This document shows positions 19,695 through 32,303 of a stretch of DNA of 64,000 nucleotides, piece by piece (the stretch's first letter is position 1; each line of letters opens with the position of its first letter). This stretch comes from Spiroplasma endosymbiont of Poecilobothrus nobilitatus (GTDB lineage: Bacteria; Bacillota_I; Bacilli_A; Mycoplasmatales; Mycoplasmataceae). The notes below the pieces were generated by a model that searched no databases, had not been told where the DNA came from, and worked only from the letters and a program-made list of their open reading frames with translations. The translations under genes were made by a program, and so were the position numbers. The stretch covers positions 558,001 to 622,000 of the forward strand of contig NZ_OZ034915.1 in assembly GCF_964030655.1 (NCBI RefSeq), given 5' to 3'.

Positions 19695-20795
19695 ATGGCA
19701 TTAAAAATGGGAATAGTTGGTTTACCAAACGTTGGTAAATCAACTTTATTTAACGCAATTACAAATTCACAAGTTGAAGCAGCTAATTATCCATTTGCAA
19801 CAATTAATCCAAATGTTGGGACAGTAGAAGTTCCTGATGAACGAATAGATACTTTAATTGCTCTTTGTGCTCCGCGCAAAGCAATTCATAGTACCTTTGA
19901 ATTTTATGATATTGCTGGATTAATTGTGGGAGCTAGCAAAGGTGAAGGTTTAGGAAATGCTTTTTTGCAAAATATTCGAGAAACTGATGCAATTTGTATG
20001 GTCATCCGTTGTTTTGATAATAAAGATATTACCCACGTTGAAGGAACAATTGATCCAATTCGTGATATTGAAATTATTAATTTAGAATTAATTATTTCTG
20101 ACCAAGAACAAATTAAAAAACGAATTGATAAAATTAGCAAAAAAGCACAAACTTTAAAACAAAAAGAAGATGTTTTTGAGTATGAATTATTATTAAAGTT
20201 AGCAACAGGATTAGAAGAAAATAAATTATTAAAAGATTTAACATTATCAGATGATGAACTAAAAGTAGCAAAGAATTTTAATTTATTAACAATTAAACCT
20301 TTTATTTATGTTGCTAATGTTGCAGAAAGTGATTTAAACCAACCAGATAATTTTTATGTTAAAACAGTTAAAGAATATTCTCAACAACAAGAAATCGAAG
20401 TAGTTGTTATTTGTGCTAAAATTGAAGAAGAATTATCAGCATTAGAACCAGATGATCGGAAGTTATTAATGGCTGATTATGGCATTAAAGAAGCTGGTTT
20501 AAGTCAATTAATTAAAAAATCTTATGCTTTATTAGGCTTACAAACATTTTTTACTGCTGGTAAGCAAGAAGTGCGAGCCTGAACTTTTAAAAAAGGAGCA
20601 ACAGCACCAATGTGCGCGGGAATCATTCATTCTGACTTTGAACGTGGTTTTATTCGGGCGAAAGTTTATTCTTATGCTGATTTAGTGCAATATGGCAGTG
20701 AAAAAGCTGTAAAAGAAAATGGACGTTTACGAAGCGAAGGGAAAACTTATGTTATGCAAGATGGCGATATATGTTTTTTTAAATTTAATGTTTAG
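19695..20795 (+). CDS. ychF: Ribosome-binding ATPase YchF (Obg family)
   Basis: 366 residues, full length. P-loop GLPNVGKST at about 9-17, switch FEFYDIAGLIVGASKGEGLGN, the NVAESD-type base-binding motif, and a C-terminal TGS-like domain with GDICFFKFNV. The ribosome site AAGGAAG precedes ATG 19695; the gap to ispF is 12 bp. Confidence 0.95.
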
Positions 20796-20807
20796 GGAGA
20801 AATAATA

Positions 20808-21266
20808 ATGCGAATTGGCAATAGTTATGATTTACATAATTTAAAAGTAGGAACTGGTTTTTATTTAGGAGGAATTTTTATTCCATGCCAATACCAAATT
20901 AAAGCTGTTTCTGATGGTGATATTTTGTTACATACAATTAGTGAAGCGATTATTGGAGCCTTAGGATTAGGTGATTTAGGGGAATGGTTTGATGAAACAA
21001 ATAAAAAACTTAATTCACAATTAATTTTAAAAAAAGCATTAACATTAATGGCTGAACAGAATTATCAAATTAGTAATATTGATGCAACAATTATTATTGA
21101 TGAACCACGCTTGCAAAAGAATAAAAAAGCAATTAAAACTAATTTACAAAAATTATTACAAATTACGGCTGAAAAAATTAACTTAAAAGCAACAACTACT
21201 GAGCAAAATTTTCCGAATATTATTCAAAGTTATACAACATTATTACTTTTAAAGCAAAATTATTAG
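20808..21266 (+). CDS. ispF: 2-C-methyl-D-erythritol 2,4-cyclodiphosphate synthase
   Basis: MEP-pathway enzyme that cyclises CDP-ME 2-phosphate on the way to isoprenoids. 152 residues. Metal-binding DLH near residue 9, [10 protein letters not shown] (metal His), LGDLGEWF and KATTTEQNF. Its presence implies MEP rather than mevalonate isoprenoid synthesis; the other steps are not in this window. The usual GH in the H-S-D-G-D motif is replaced by AVSDGD. Confidence 0.9.
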   Translation: MRIGNSYDLHNLKVGTGFYLGGIFIPCQYQIKAVSDGDILLHTISEAIIGALGLGDLGEWFDETNKKLNSQLILKKALTLMAEQNYQISNIDATIIIDEPRLQKNKKAIKTNLQKLLQITAEKINLKATTTEQNFPNIIQSYTTLLLLKQNY

Positions 21267-21292
21267 GTCAAAAGTTAGAATGGGGGATTAAA

Positions 21293-22741
21293 ATGAAACA
21301 AAAAGTCAGATTACGTTACGCGCCAAGTCCAACCGGATTTTTACATATTGGGAATACAAGAACAGCATTATTTAATTATTTATTTGCAAAACATTATGAT
21401 GGTGTTTTTGTTCTACGAATTGAAGATACAGATATTAAACGAAATGTTGAAGGAGCGATTGCGTCACAATTAGATAATTTGCGTTGATTAGGAATTGAAC
21501 CAGATGAAACAATTGATCGCCCAGGAGCTTATCGACCATATCGACAATTAGAACGGTTAGAACTTTATCAAAAATATGCGCAAAAATTATTAACAATAAA
21601 AAAAGCATATTATTGTTTTTGTACCCCAGCTGAACTTGAAAAAGACCGTAAAGCACAATTGGTAAAAGGATATCTTTCACCACGTTATAATCGTAAGTGT
21701 TGGCAATTAACTTCTGAACAAATTGTTAAAAAATTAGCAAAACAAAACCCATATAATTTACGTTTTTTTGTTCCAGATGAAGCAATTTATGATTTTAATG
21801 ATTTAGTCCGCGGCCCTGTTCATTTTGAAGGAAAAGATCTTGGCGATTGAGTCATTTTAAAATCAAATGGAATTCCAACTTATAACTTTGCGGTAGTAAT
21901 TGATGATATGTTAATGGAAATTAGTCATGTTGTTCGGGGAGAAGAACATATTTCTAATACACCAAAACAATTAATGATTTACGAAGCATTTAATGCAAAG
22001 CCACCAATTTTTGCTCATTTAACCTTAATTGTTAATGAACAACATAAAAAGTTATCAAAACGAGATAGTCATTTAATGCAATTTATTAGCCAATATCGAA
22101 CATTAGGATATTTACCAACAGCAATTTTTAATTTTATTAGTTTATTAGGATGATCGCCTCCGGGTACTGTTGAAATTTTTAGTCATGATGAATTAATTAA
22201 AATTTTTGATGAAACTCGATTTAGTAAATCGCCAAGTATGTTTGATGTTAAAAAATTAACTTGAATGAATAATTATTATCTTAAAGAAATGAATGATGAG
22301 AATTATCTAACTTTTGTCCGACCTTTTTTAGCAGAAAGCTATGATTTAACAAAAAAAACAACAGAATGAGTAAATATGTTATTATTAATTTATAAAAAAG
22401 AACTTCAATATGGGGCAGAAATTGTGGCCTTAACAAAACCATTTTTTGAACCAACAACAAAATTATCAACAACAACGCAAGCAGTGTTAACAGAATTGAG
22501 CGGTTATGAAGAAATGATAACATCTTTTAAAACAGCGTTAAGTCAATTGCTAGTTTGAGATGAACCAAATATTAAGCAATTAATTAGCAAAATCGGGGAA
22601 CAATATGCTATGAAAGGAAAGAAATTATTTATGCCAATTAGAATTTTTACTTCTCATCAAGAACATGGGCCAGAACTAGCCAAGGTTATTTATTTATTAG
22701 GGAAAGAACAAGTAATTAGTAATATTGCTAAATTACAATAA
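21293..22741 (+). CDS. gltX: Glutamyl-tRNA synthetase
   Basis: 482 residues. Class I HIGN at 18-21 and KLSKR (in [11 protein letters not shown]), the GluRS-type [13 protein letters not shown] start and the helical anticodon domain. Six TGA-Trp codons. A CxC (CFC) at the insertion domain lacks the full zinc set. Ends 7 bp before the HD protein. Confidence 0.95.
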
Positions 22742-22748
22742 CGAAAAA

Positions 22749-23978
22749 ATGAAATTACCACTAATAATCCGAGATAGTGTTCATGGCGATATTGAAATTA
22801 ATGAAGAAATTACCGTAAAATTAATTAACACTTCAAAATTTCAACGCTTGCGTCGCATTAGTCAATTAGCGGGGGGGCAATTTGTTTTTCCGAGTGCTTC
22901 GCATACGCGTTTTTCACATTGTATTGGTGTTTATCATTTAGTTAGTAAAATGCTAGAAACAACAAGTTTCCAAGAAATGTATAGTAAGCATGAACAATTA
23001 TTGGTTAAATTAGCAGGATTACTGCATGATGTTGGCCATGGTCCATTTTCACATACATTTGAAATGACTAATCACGTCACAAAACAGAATATTAGTCATG
23101 AAAATTATTCATCTTTATTAATTAAAAATCCAACAACAAATATTAATAAAATCTTAGCGGCCGAATTTAGTCCAGAAGAAATTAATGAACTATGTATGAT
23201 GATTGAAGGTAAACATCCGGACGGGGTTTTATCATCGTTAGTTTCTTCACAATTAGATGCTGACCGAATGGATTATTTATTACGTGATGGACAAACAAGT
23301 GGTGTAGGTTATAGTCATGTTGATACGCAGTGAATTATTCGGCATTTATTTATTAAAGATAAAAAGATTGTTTTTCCTTTAAAAGTACAGTATGCAATTG
23401 AATCATTTTTAATTGGCCGTTATCATATGTATAAGCAAATTTATTTACATCCACTAAGCATTGGATTTGATTTAACTTTCCAAATGATGTTCAAACGATT
23501 GTATGATTTATACCATAGCAACTATCAATTTAAAAATAAAGTAATTATTACTTTATTAATTCCAGTGTTGGAAGGAAAAATGATGAGTCCAGATCAATAT
23601 TGTACGTTGGATGATTATACATTATTTACATATTTAAAAATGTTAGAAAATGAAAATGATGAAATTTTAGTTACATTAATTAAAATGTTCACGACACGAA
23701 ATTTTCTGCAAAAAATAAACCCAGCAAAAAGAAATTTCGAAGAAATTAAAAATAATTTGATAAAAAAATATAAAAACCATTATAATTACTTTATGGTTGA
23801 ATATAACCTAAAACCAGTTAAATTATATGATAGTGATACTAAACCAATTTATATTGATACACCAAAAGGAATTAAATGCATTATGGAAGTTTCAGAAGTC
23901 TTAGCATTTAAAAATAATAGTAAAAAGACAGCAACAACAATTTGGTTTTCAATTGGAGAAAAATATGAAAATCATTGA
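22749..23978 (+). CDS. HD-domain phosphohydrolase (dNTPase-like, YwfO type)
   Basis: 409 residues. SAMHD1/YwfO-like order: RDSVHGDIEINEEI, FQRLRRISQLAG, SHTRFSHCIGVYH (first metal His), LLHDVGHGPFSH (the HD pair) and SSQLDADRMDYLLRDGQTSGV (distal Asp). The family hydrolyses dNTPs or other nucleotides; the substrate is not readable here. It precedes rpoE. ATG 22749 lies 7 bp after gltX with little ribosome site, suggesting coupling. Confidence 0.88.
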
Positions 23979-23996
23979 TAAGAAAGGTTTAAATTA

Positions 23997-24533
23997 ATGA
24001 ACGATAATGTAGAGTTATTAGAATTAGTGTATTCATATTTAAAAAAGAAAAAAAGTAGTGATACTTTTGAAAATATTTGAAATGATATTGCATCAAAAAG
24101 TGATGTAACAGTTCATGGAGTCAGCAAAGAAGATGTCATTGCAGAATTATATACTGATTTGGTGTTAGACAACCGTTTTGTGTTGACAAGTGAAGGTATG
24201 TGAGGGTTACGTGAGTTCTTAAAATATGATGAAATTAAAAAACAATATGATTATACTGACCAGTTTGAAACAACAGAAGAATTTGAAGATATTGATTTAG
24301 ATGAAGAGAAAAATGATGAAGAAGAATCATTAATTGATACTCTTGATTTTGATGATACATTAGATGATAATGATAACGAGGAAGATGATTTTGTTGAAAT
24401 AGAAGTTGATGATGATTTAATTGAAAATGATTATTCTATTGGTGATGACGATGAAACAGTAGCAGCTAAATTGGGTATTACAGAAGAAATTGACTGGAAA
24501 GCTCTTGAAAAAGAAATGGAAGAAAATAATTAA
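23997..24533 (+). CDS. rpoE: DNA-directed RNA polymerase delta subunit
   Basis: 178 residues. N-terminal winged-helix HARE-HTH domain (about residues 1-85, with GMWGLREFLKYDEI) and a long acidic tail rich in Asp/Glu (about 90-160), the two-part form known in Firmicutes. Recycles core polymerase and displaces RNA. Located between the HD protein and pyrG; rpoE-pyrG adjacency is conserved in Bacillus. Confidence 0.9.
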
Positions 24534-24543
24534 TACCAAGATT

Positions 24544-24589
24544 AAAGAGTGTTAGAAGTGACAACCCTGTTAATTTCTAAACTCTTTTT
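24544..24589 (+). terminator. Terminator between rpoE and pyrG
   Basis: AAAGAGT-G-TTAGAA pairs with TTCTAA-ACTCTTT (one bulge) and T5 follows. It lies 10 bp after rpoE and 29 bp before pyrG, so it may act as an attenuator. A pyrimidine-sensing mechanism is not demonstrated. Confidence 0.75.
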
Positions 24590-24617
24590 AATTTGAGGAT
24601 GAAAGGATGATAAGACA

Positions 24618-26213
24618 ATGGCAAAATATATTTTTGTAACTGGTGGAGTTGTCAGCGGCTTAGGGAAAGGCATTACAGCTTCTTCAATTTGTGTTTTATT
24701 AAAAGCAAGTGGATTAAATGTTTTTATGCAAAAATTTGATCCATATTTAAATGTTGACCCCGGAACAATGAGTCCTTATCAACATGGTGAAGTTTTTGTA
24801 ACAGCAGATGGTGCTGAAACAGATTTAGATTTAGGACATTATGAACGTTTTATTGATGAAAATTTAACAAAAGAATCAAATATTACTTCAGGACGAATAT
24901 ATAAAAATGTAATTGAAAAAGAACGTCGTGGCGAATATGAAGGTGGGACAGTTCAAGTTGTTCCCCATGTTACCAATGAAATTAAAAAGAAAGTTTATCA
25001 TGCGGCATCAACATCAAAAGCAGATATTATTATTACTGAAATTGGGGGGACAGTTTGGGATATTGAATCGTTGCCTTTTATTGAAGCAATTCGTCAAGTT
25101 CGCATGGAACAAGGACGAGAAAATGTTATTTATATGCATGTTTCATTAGTTCCATATATTGCAGCATCAAAAGAATCAAAGACAAAACCAACTCAACATT
25201 CAGTGCGAGAACTATTATCACTAGGGATTCAACCAGATATTGTTGTTGCTCGAACTGAACAAGTTTTAGAGGATAATGTCCTTGAAAAAATTGCGCTATT
25301 TTGTAATATTGAAAAAAATAATGTTTTAGTAGCTACTGATGTTGCTAGTATTTATGAAGTACCATTAAAAATGTATGAACAAAATGCTCAAATAGTAATT
25401 AGCAAGTTATTAAACTTAAAAATCACGAAAACTGATATGTCAGGATGAAAACTATTTGTTGAAAAAATTAATCACTCACAAGAAGTAAATGAGATTAAAT
25501 TAGTTGGAAAATATATTGAACTTCCAGATGCTTATTTATCAGTTAGTGAATCGTTACGAATTGCTGGATATGAAAATAAGGTTAAAATTAAAATTGATTG
25601 AATTAAAGCCGAAGATATTAATAAAAAAAATTACCAACAATTATTAAAAAATGCAAAAGGGATTTTGGTTCCTGGTGGTTTTGGTGAACGTGGTTTTGAA
25701 GGGAAAATTTTAGCATGTCAATTTGCTCGTGAAAATAACATTCCATTCTTTGGAATTTGTTTTGGGATGCAAGCAGCTGTAATTGAATTTGCCCGTAATG
25801 TTTGTCACATTCAAGATGCTAATTCTTCAGAATTAACAGAAACAAAAAATGCAATTATTGATATTATTCGTGGCAAAGATAAAACCGATGCTTTAGGAGG
25901 AACATTACGCTTAGGTAATTATAAGACAACTTTAGTTCCGAACACATTAGCACATAAGTTATATGGGAAAGATGAGATTTCGGAACGTCATCGCCATCGT
26001 TATGAATTTAATAATGATTATCGTGAACAATTAGCACAAGCAGGATTAGTATTTAGTGGTCTTTATGTTGAAAAAAACTTAGTGGAAGTTATTGAAATCC
26101 CAAACCATCCTTTTTTTCTTGCTGCTCAATATCATCCGGAGTTTACTTCTCGTCCAAATAAACCAAATCCATTATTTAATGGTTTTGTGCAAGCAGTAAT
26201 TAACAATAAATAA
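24618..26213 (+). CDS. pyrG: CTP synthase
   Basis: 531 residues. N-terminal amidoligase domain starting [18 protein letters not shown] with ATP/Mg sites, then a class I glutamine amidotransferase domain with nucleophile Cys in [12 protein letters not shown] (about residue 382) and catalytic His-Glu in [12 protein letters not shown]. Makes CTP from UTP and glutamine. Two TGA-Trp codons. ATG 24618 is preceded by GAAAGGATGA. Confidence 0.96.
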
Positions 26214-26281
26214 GATGAAAAATTTGAAAAAATAGGTAGATTTATATTAAGATTAAACCGTAGAAAGGTTGGAAATAAGTT

Positions 26282-27583
26282 ATGAGTGGTACAAATTATC
26301 GAACATTAGCGATTGTTGGGAGCCAGTGGGGTGATGAAGGAAAAGGCAAAATTACTGATTATTTTGCTCAACAAGCAGATGTTATTGTTCGTTGATCTGG
26401 TGGTGATAACGCTGGACATACAATTGTCATTAAAGGAACAAAATATAAGTTAAGTATTGTTCCTTCTGGTGTTTTTAATAAAAAATCAATTAATGTAATT
26501 GGAAATGGTTGTGTTGTTAATTTGCGTAAATTAGTTAGTGAAATTAATTATTTACAAGAACATGGTTTTGATTGTAAAAATTTACGAATTAGTGATCGTG
26601 CCCATTTAATTTTTCCATATCATATGAAAATTGATGAATTGCAAGAAGAGTATCGCCAGAAAGATTCAATTGGAACAACAAAAAAAGGAATTGGTCCTTG
26701 TTATCAAGATAAAGCAGAACGAATTGGGATTAGATTAGGTGATTTATTTGATGAAAAAGGATTTTTACAAAAATTAGAAAATAATTTAAAATTTAAAAAT
26801 GAAGTTTTAACAAAAGTTTTTAATAGTGAAGGGTTTGACCCAAAATTAATTTGAAAAGAATATTTGGCATTATTTCAACAAATTAAATCACTAGTAACTG
26901 ATACTTCAATTTTAGTTGATAATGCAATTCATACGCACCAAAAAGTTTTGTTTGAAGGCGCACAAGGAGTAATGTTAGACTTAGATCATGGTACTTATCC
27001 TTTCGTTACGTCATCAAATCCAGCAGCAGCTTCAATTCCTGTTGGTGTTGGGATTGCACCTCGTTATATTAACAATGTTTTAGGAATTGTTAAAGCATAT
27101 AATACTCGTGTTGGAACCGGACCATTTCCATCAGAAATTTTTGGAGAAGTTGAAACATATATTCGTGAAACAGGACGTGAATATGGGACTGTATCGGGGC
27201 GCTCCCGCCGAATTGGATGATTTGATGGTATTTTAATGAAACATTCGTTGCGAATTAGTGGTTATACTAGTATGACAATTATGTTATTAGATGTTTTAAC
27301 TACTATTAAGGAATTAAAAATTTGTATTGGCTATGAATATCAAGGACAACAAATTGAATATGTTCCAAGTACAATTAAAGAATATGAGATGTGTAAACCA
27401 ATTTTAATAACAATGCCAGGATGAGATGAGGACATTAGTAATGTTACAACATTTGAAGATTTGCCACATAATGCCCAACAATATTTAATGAAGCTAGAAG
27501 AAATTGTTGGTGTTCCAATTAGTTTATTTTCTGTTGGTCCTGACCGTGAACAAACTATTTTAATGAATAAGGAGATTTTTTAA
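26282..27583 (+). CDS. purA: Adenylosuccinate synthetase
   Basis: 433 residues. GTP loop QWGDEGKGK at 15-23, [24 protein letters not shown] and [12 protein letters not shown]. Converts IMP to adenylosuccinate. Its stop shares one base with the purB start (TAATG), so the two AMP-branch enzymes are translationally coupled. Confidence 0.96.
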
Positions 27584-28875
27584 TGATTGAACGTTATTTT
27601 GTTCCAGAGATTGGAAAAATTTGAAGTGATGAAAATAAATATAATACTTGAGCAAAAGTAGAATTATTCGTTTGTGAAGGATGGGCACAATTAGGATTAA
27701 TTCCCACAACAGATATTGAAAAAATTAAAACTAATTTAACAGTAAACTTACCACGAATGTTAGAACTAGAAGCTGAAACAAAGCATGATGTTGTTGCTTT
27801 TACTCGAATGTTATCAGAAACATTGGGACCAGAAAAAAAATGAATTCATTATGGTTTAACATCAACTGATATTGTTGATACTAGTCAAAATTATTTGGTT
27901 AAAGAATCAAACCATATTGTTAAAAAATATATGCTTGAATTAAAAGAGGCGTTAAAAGAAAAAGCTCTTACTTATAAAAAACAATTAATTATGGGTCGTA
28001 CCCATGGAATGTTCGCCGAACCAACCTCATTAGGATTGAAATTTTTACTTTGATATGCTGAATTAGAGCGTAATATTACGCGGTTTTATTCTGCAGGTTC
28101 AGCAATTGCTGTTGCAAAAATATCAGGTTCAGTTGGTAATTTTGCGCATGTTGAAGTTCAAGTTGAAGAATATGTGGCAAAACAATTAGGGTTAAACCTT
28201 GACCCAATTACAACGCAAGTAACATCACGTGATTATCATATTGCATTATTTACAAGTTTTAGTCAAATTGCTAGTTTGTTAGAAAAAATGGCGCTTGAAT
28301 TTCGTCATTTCCAACGTTCAGAAGTGGGTGAAATTGCGGAAGGATTTAGCAAAAGTCAAAAAGGTTCATCTTCAATGCCACATAAAAAAAATCCAATTAG
28401 TGCGGAAAATATTGCTGGTTTAGCTCGTTTAGTTCGTAGTAATATGAATGTTACATTTGAAAATAACTTATTATGACATGAACGTGATATTTCCCATAGT
28501 AGTAATGAACGAATTATTATCCCCGACACATATCATTTAGTAGTTTATTTATTGAAACGAATGATCGGTGTTATTAATAATTTGGTTGTTAGTACGGATA
28601 AAATTATTGAACATTTACAACAAACCAATCAAATTTATTTTAGTCAAGTTGTTTTAACAAATATTTTGAAAGAAACTAATTATTCACGAGAAGAAGTTTA
28701 TGATTTTATTCAAAAATGTACTTTAATCGCGCAACAACAGCAACTTGATTTTAAAAATGTTTTGATTGCTAATAATATAGCAAAATATTTATCCTTACCA
28801 AAATTAGAAAAATTATTTGATAACAATTATTTTTTACGAAATATTGAACAGATTTATCAACGAGTGCTAAATTAA
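27583..28875 (+). CDS. purB: Adenylosuccinate lyase
   Basis: 430 residues. Fumarase/aspartase-fold signature SSSMPHKKNPISAEN near residue 265, with catalytic His in MGRTHGMFAEPTSLG and a substrate-site LTSTDIVDTSQ. Completes AMP synthesis from purA's product. Nine TGA-Trp codons. A 15-bp gap leads into pth. Confidence 0.96.
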
Positions 28876-28890
28876 AAAAGGAGCGAAATA

Positions 28891-29460
28891 ATGAAGTTAA
28901 TTGTGGGTTTGGGGAATCCAGGCAATGAATATACTTATACAAGACATAATATTGGTTTTTTAGCCATTGCTAAGTTGGTAGATAAATTTAATTTAGCAAA
29001 GCCAAAAAATGCTTTTAATGCTTTAATATGAGAAACAACAATTAACAACGAGAAAGTTCTTTTTTGTCAACCACAGACTTTTATGAATCTAAGTGGATTT
29101 GCAGTTTATCAAATTAAACAATTTTATAAACTGACATTAGAAGATATTATTGTTATTTATGATGATAAAGATATTCCTTTCAATGTTATTAAGTTAAAAA
29201 AGAATAGTTCAAGTGCTGGTCATAATGGAATTAAAAATTTAATTCAAAAACTAGGTAGCGAAAATTTTTTACGGATTCGTTTAGGAATTGGTAAAGATGT
29301 CCAAATTCCAACCCGAAACTGAGTACTAGGAAAGTTTTATCCTACTCAGTTAGAACTTATTAATAATGATTTATTAGAAAGAGTTTATCAAATTATGGTG
29401 CAATATTTAGAAAAAGCAACTAGTTTTGAAAAATTAATGAGTATTTATAATGGCAAATAA
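28891..29460 (+). CDS. pth: Peptidyl-tRNA hydrolase
   Basis: 189 residues. [17 protein letters not shown] holds catalytic His near residue 20, with [17 protein letters not shown] (Asp) and [10 protein letters not shown]. Frees peptides from dropped tRNA. ATG 28891 follows AAAAAGGAGCG. Overlaps rsmI by 11 bp. Confidence 0.95.
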
Positions 29461-30358
29461 AATTAAACAATATAGTTTTAAAAGTAGTAATCCGAAAATT
29501 TACTTAATTGCAACTCCAATTGGTAATTTGCAAGAAATGACACCACGAGCAATTGAAGTTATTAAACATGATGTTCAAAAAATTTATTGTGAAGATACGC
29601 GTAACACGATTAAACTATTAAATTATTTTAATTGTAAAAAACAGTTAATTTCTTTAAACAAAAAAAATGAAATGCAACGCTTAACAGAAATTTTAAATGA
29701 TTTAGCACAAAACTTATCAATTGCAATTATTAGTGATGCCGGTTATCCACTGATTAGTGATCCAGGTTATTATGCTGTTAACCATATTTTGGAACATTAT
29801 CCCTATGATGTAATTCCTATTAGTGGCGCTAATGCTGCTTTAAACGCCATTGTTAGTTCGGGTCTTAATCCGCACCATTTTTTATTTTTTGGTTTTTTAA
29901 ATAAAGCAAAAACAAAAAAAATTAATGAATTAGAACAGTTGCTATCATTCCCATATCCTATTATTTTTTATGAAGCACCGCATCGAATTTTAGAAACATT
30001 AAAAATAGTTAAATCAGTTTTTGGCGAGCGTAAAATTGCCATTGGTAAGGAAATTACAAAAATTCATGAGCAATGATATCGTGGACAGTTAAGTGAAGTG
30101 CTTTTGTTTTTACAACAAGAAGAAAATGTTGCTTTTGGTGAGTATGTCCTTGTTGTTGATGGTGCGGGGAATCTTCCGGCTCCTGTTATTGCAGATGAAA
30201 TTTTAGTTGCTGAAATTGACCAATTAATTACAAAGCAAAATTATCGCGTTAAACAAGCAATTGATTTTGTTGCAAATAAATATAAAATTAGTAAAAATGT
30301 TTTATATAATAAATATCATCAGCAAAAGGAGCGCGATGGAAAAAACAGAACGAATTAA
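29450..30358 (+). CDS. rsmI: 16S rRNA (cytidine-1402-2'-O)-methyltransferase
   Basis: 302 residues, tetrapyrrole-methylase fold. YLIATPIGNLQEMTPRA, CEDTRNTIKLL, ISDAGYPLISDPGYY, PISGANAALNAIVSSGL and FYEAPHRILETL are the family blocks. The start overlaps the end of pth and the end overlaps the next gene by 23 bp. Confidence 0.94.
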
Positions 30359-31100
30359 ACACTTAGTGTTTTGCGGCATTCTCTTTATCTTAAAAATTAT
30401 TGTTTTACTCTTAACTTATTTTTATAGTTTATTTTATTATCAATTAAATTGATTAAGTTATTTATGATATTTTGTTAGTTGATGAAGTGTTCAAACTGAT
30501 TTTTTAATTTTATTATTTTCCTTCGGAGGATTAATTTACTTTACAAAATTACGAAATTGCCATTTTGTGGCAAACCAGTTTTTTATTTTATACATTGTCT
30601 TTGCTGCCTTGTTAACATTCTTATTTTTTACACTTGGGACATTTATTGGTGCCATTACTGGTGAAAAGTTTACTGCCAGTTGGCATAGCCTCGCAATTTA
30701 TTGAATTAGTACAACATTGCAACATTGATTGTGCCCAGCGATTTTTATTATCTATTTTTGCATTGTGGTAGAAAAAGAATGTATTAATTATAAAAATTTT
30801 TATTTACAAAAGTTATATAAGTTTTATCTTCATCCAATTTTTTATACTATTTTTATTGCTGTTCGAGAAGGAGTTTTATTATTAACTCCAATTGATGAAA
30901 AATTGTGAAATTATAGTACGCCAGCAAATAACTATTATGTACCATATTTTTTTCAAGATTTTCCCCGGTTAGAATATTATATTTTATATTTAATTGTGTT
31001 AAGTATAATTATTGCTTTATTAATAACATTCGTTGTTAATTTAAATAATTTATTAGTTAACCACCAAAAAATTAAAGAAAGTCAAGAAAAAATAAATTAA
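30336..31100 (+). CDS. Multi-spanning membrane protein, unknown function (Pr6Pr-like)
   Basis: 254 residues with six or so hydrophobic helices (about 9-30, 50-68, 80-104, 117-143, 160-172 and 220-243), Trp- and Tyr-rich, and a short charged tail. Eleven tryptophans, mostly TGA. The size and helix number resemble the mollicute Pr6Pr membrane family, but no catalytic motif is visible. ATG 30336 follows AAAAGGAGCG inside the end of rsmI, so expression is coupled to rsmI. Confidence 0.75.
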
Positions 31101-31170
31101 ATTTAAATAATTATTATTTTACGGTAAAATTGAAATACATAAAAATTATAGAAGAATAGAGGGATAAAAA

Positions 31171-32046
31171 ATGACAGAACAGAGTAATTTCTGAACAGAT
31201 GTTGAAAAAGGAATGATGAGTTATTTAACAAAATATATTAATCTTTTTGAAACATACTATTCAAAAGACACAGCGGAAAAAAATCCAAAAATAGAAGCTT
31301 TTTTAGCAGAAGAAAAGTTTAAAACTAATTTTGAAGATTTATTTAATTTTGTGAAAACAGAAATAAAACCATTATTTGATGATATTAGAGCAGAATATTT
31401 ACAAGATAAAAAACCAGAAGAAATTGATCAGAAAAAAGTTACAACATTAATTGAAGTAAGCAAATTATTTAACGCAATTATTCCATTGCCACGATTTTTA
31501 AATGATTTTATGATTAGTGCAAAAGAAACTAGTCCGGTTGATTTAAATAAACTTTTTGTAAATATGATGAAAGTAGAGATTGGTGAGTTAACAAAAATTT
31601 ATGATGATGAGATTAAAGATCTTGACCCGGCGCTTGATAAATGTTTAAAAGAGATTAATAATGCTAATGATGCCTTGGAAATTTGAAATTTAGTAAATCA
31701 ATTAGGTTTATTTTTACAACGTGATATTATGTTAACTGATTTTTCTCCTGAAAAAGAAGAAGAAAAGTTAAAAGGACAATTAGCAAATATTGATCAAATT
31801 GAAAAAGATTATAATGATGGAAAAATTAAATTACCAGAATTTAATAAAGAAAAAATTATTGAAGAGGTTCAAACATATCATAATTTTGTCATTGCATTAA
31901 GCCCGGAAAAACGATTAGAAATTGCTGAAAAAACAACAGAATATCGTAATAAAGTCGTTCCTTTAGTTCAAATTATTCAATGCTTACATGATTTATTAAT
32001 TAATATCTTAACTGCAACAAATATCATTAATACAGCAAAACAATAA
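31171..32046 (+). CDS. Spiroplasma-type hypothetical protein, cytoplasmic helical
   Basis: 291 residues, no signal peptide or membrane segment, mostly Glu/Lys/Leu/Ile-rich helices (MTEQSNFWTDVEKGMMSYL...). Family not recognised. ATG 31171 sits after AGAGGGATAAAAA. It has its own gap upstream (70 bp) and terminator downstream, so it is probably a single-gene unit. It is the last housekeeping-side gene before the mobile region. Confidence 0.75.
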
Positions 32047-32063
32047 AAATTTATTGTTTTTTT
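32037..32063 (+). terminator. Terminator of the 31171 gene
   Basis: AAAACAATAAA, 2-nt loop, TTTATTGTTTT followed by more T: an 11-bp stem overlapping the stop codon. Confidence 0.8.
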
Positions 32064-32303
32064 ATTTCTAGTGATAAAAAAATAATAAAAACTTGGTAGT
32101 ATTAATTATTCTTAGGTTTTTAATAAAATTAAGTAATTAGAAACAAATTAGGTTTCGATTATGACTAAATGATAACAAAATTTATAAAAAATTCAACTTC
32201 TTTTAAAAATATAATTTTTAGTTAAAAAATAATCTATAAAATTATGAATTTTGACACACTAAAAAATACTTTTTAAAGTTATTATTAATTTTACAATTTA
32301 AAT

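Noticed and set aside
26214-26281. Possible purine riboswitch before purA
   Set aside because: The gap is only 68 bp and shows no aptamer core or terminator/antiterminator pair.
2981-30358. Housekeeping genes apparently broken into many short frames (metG, mnmG, cysS, gltX, purB and others)
   Set aside because: All breaks are TGA codons at conserved Trp positions; with UGA read as Trp they are single intact genes.
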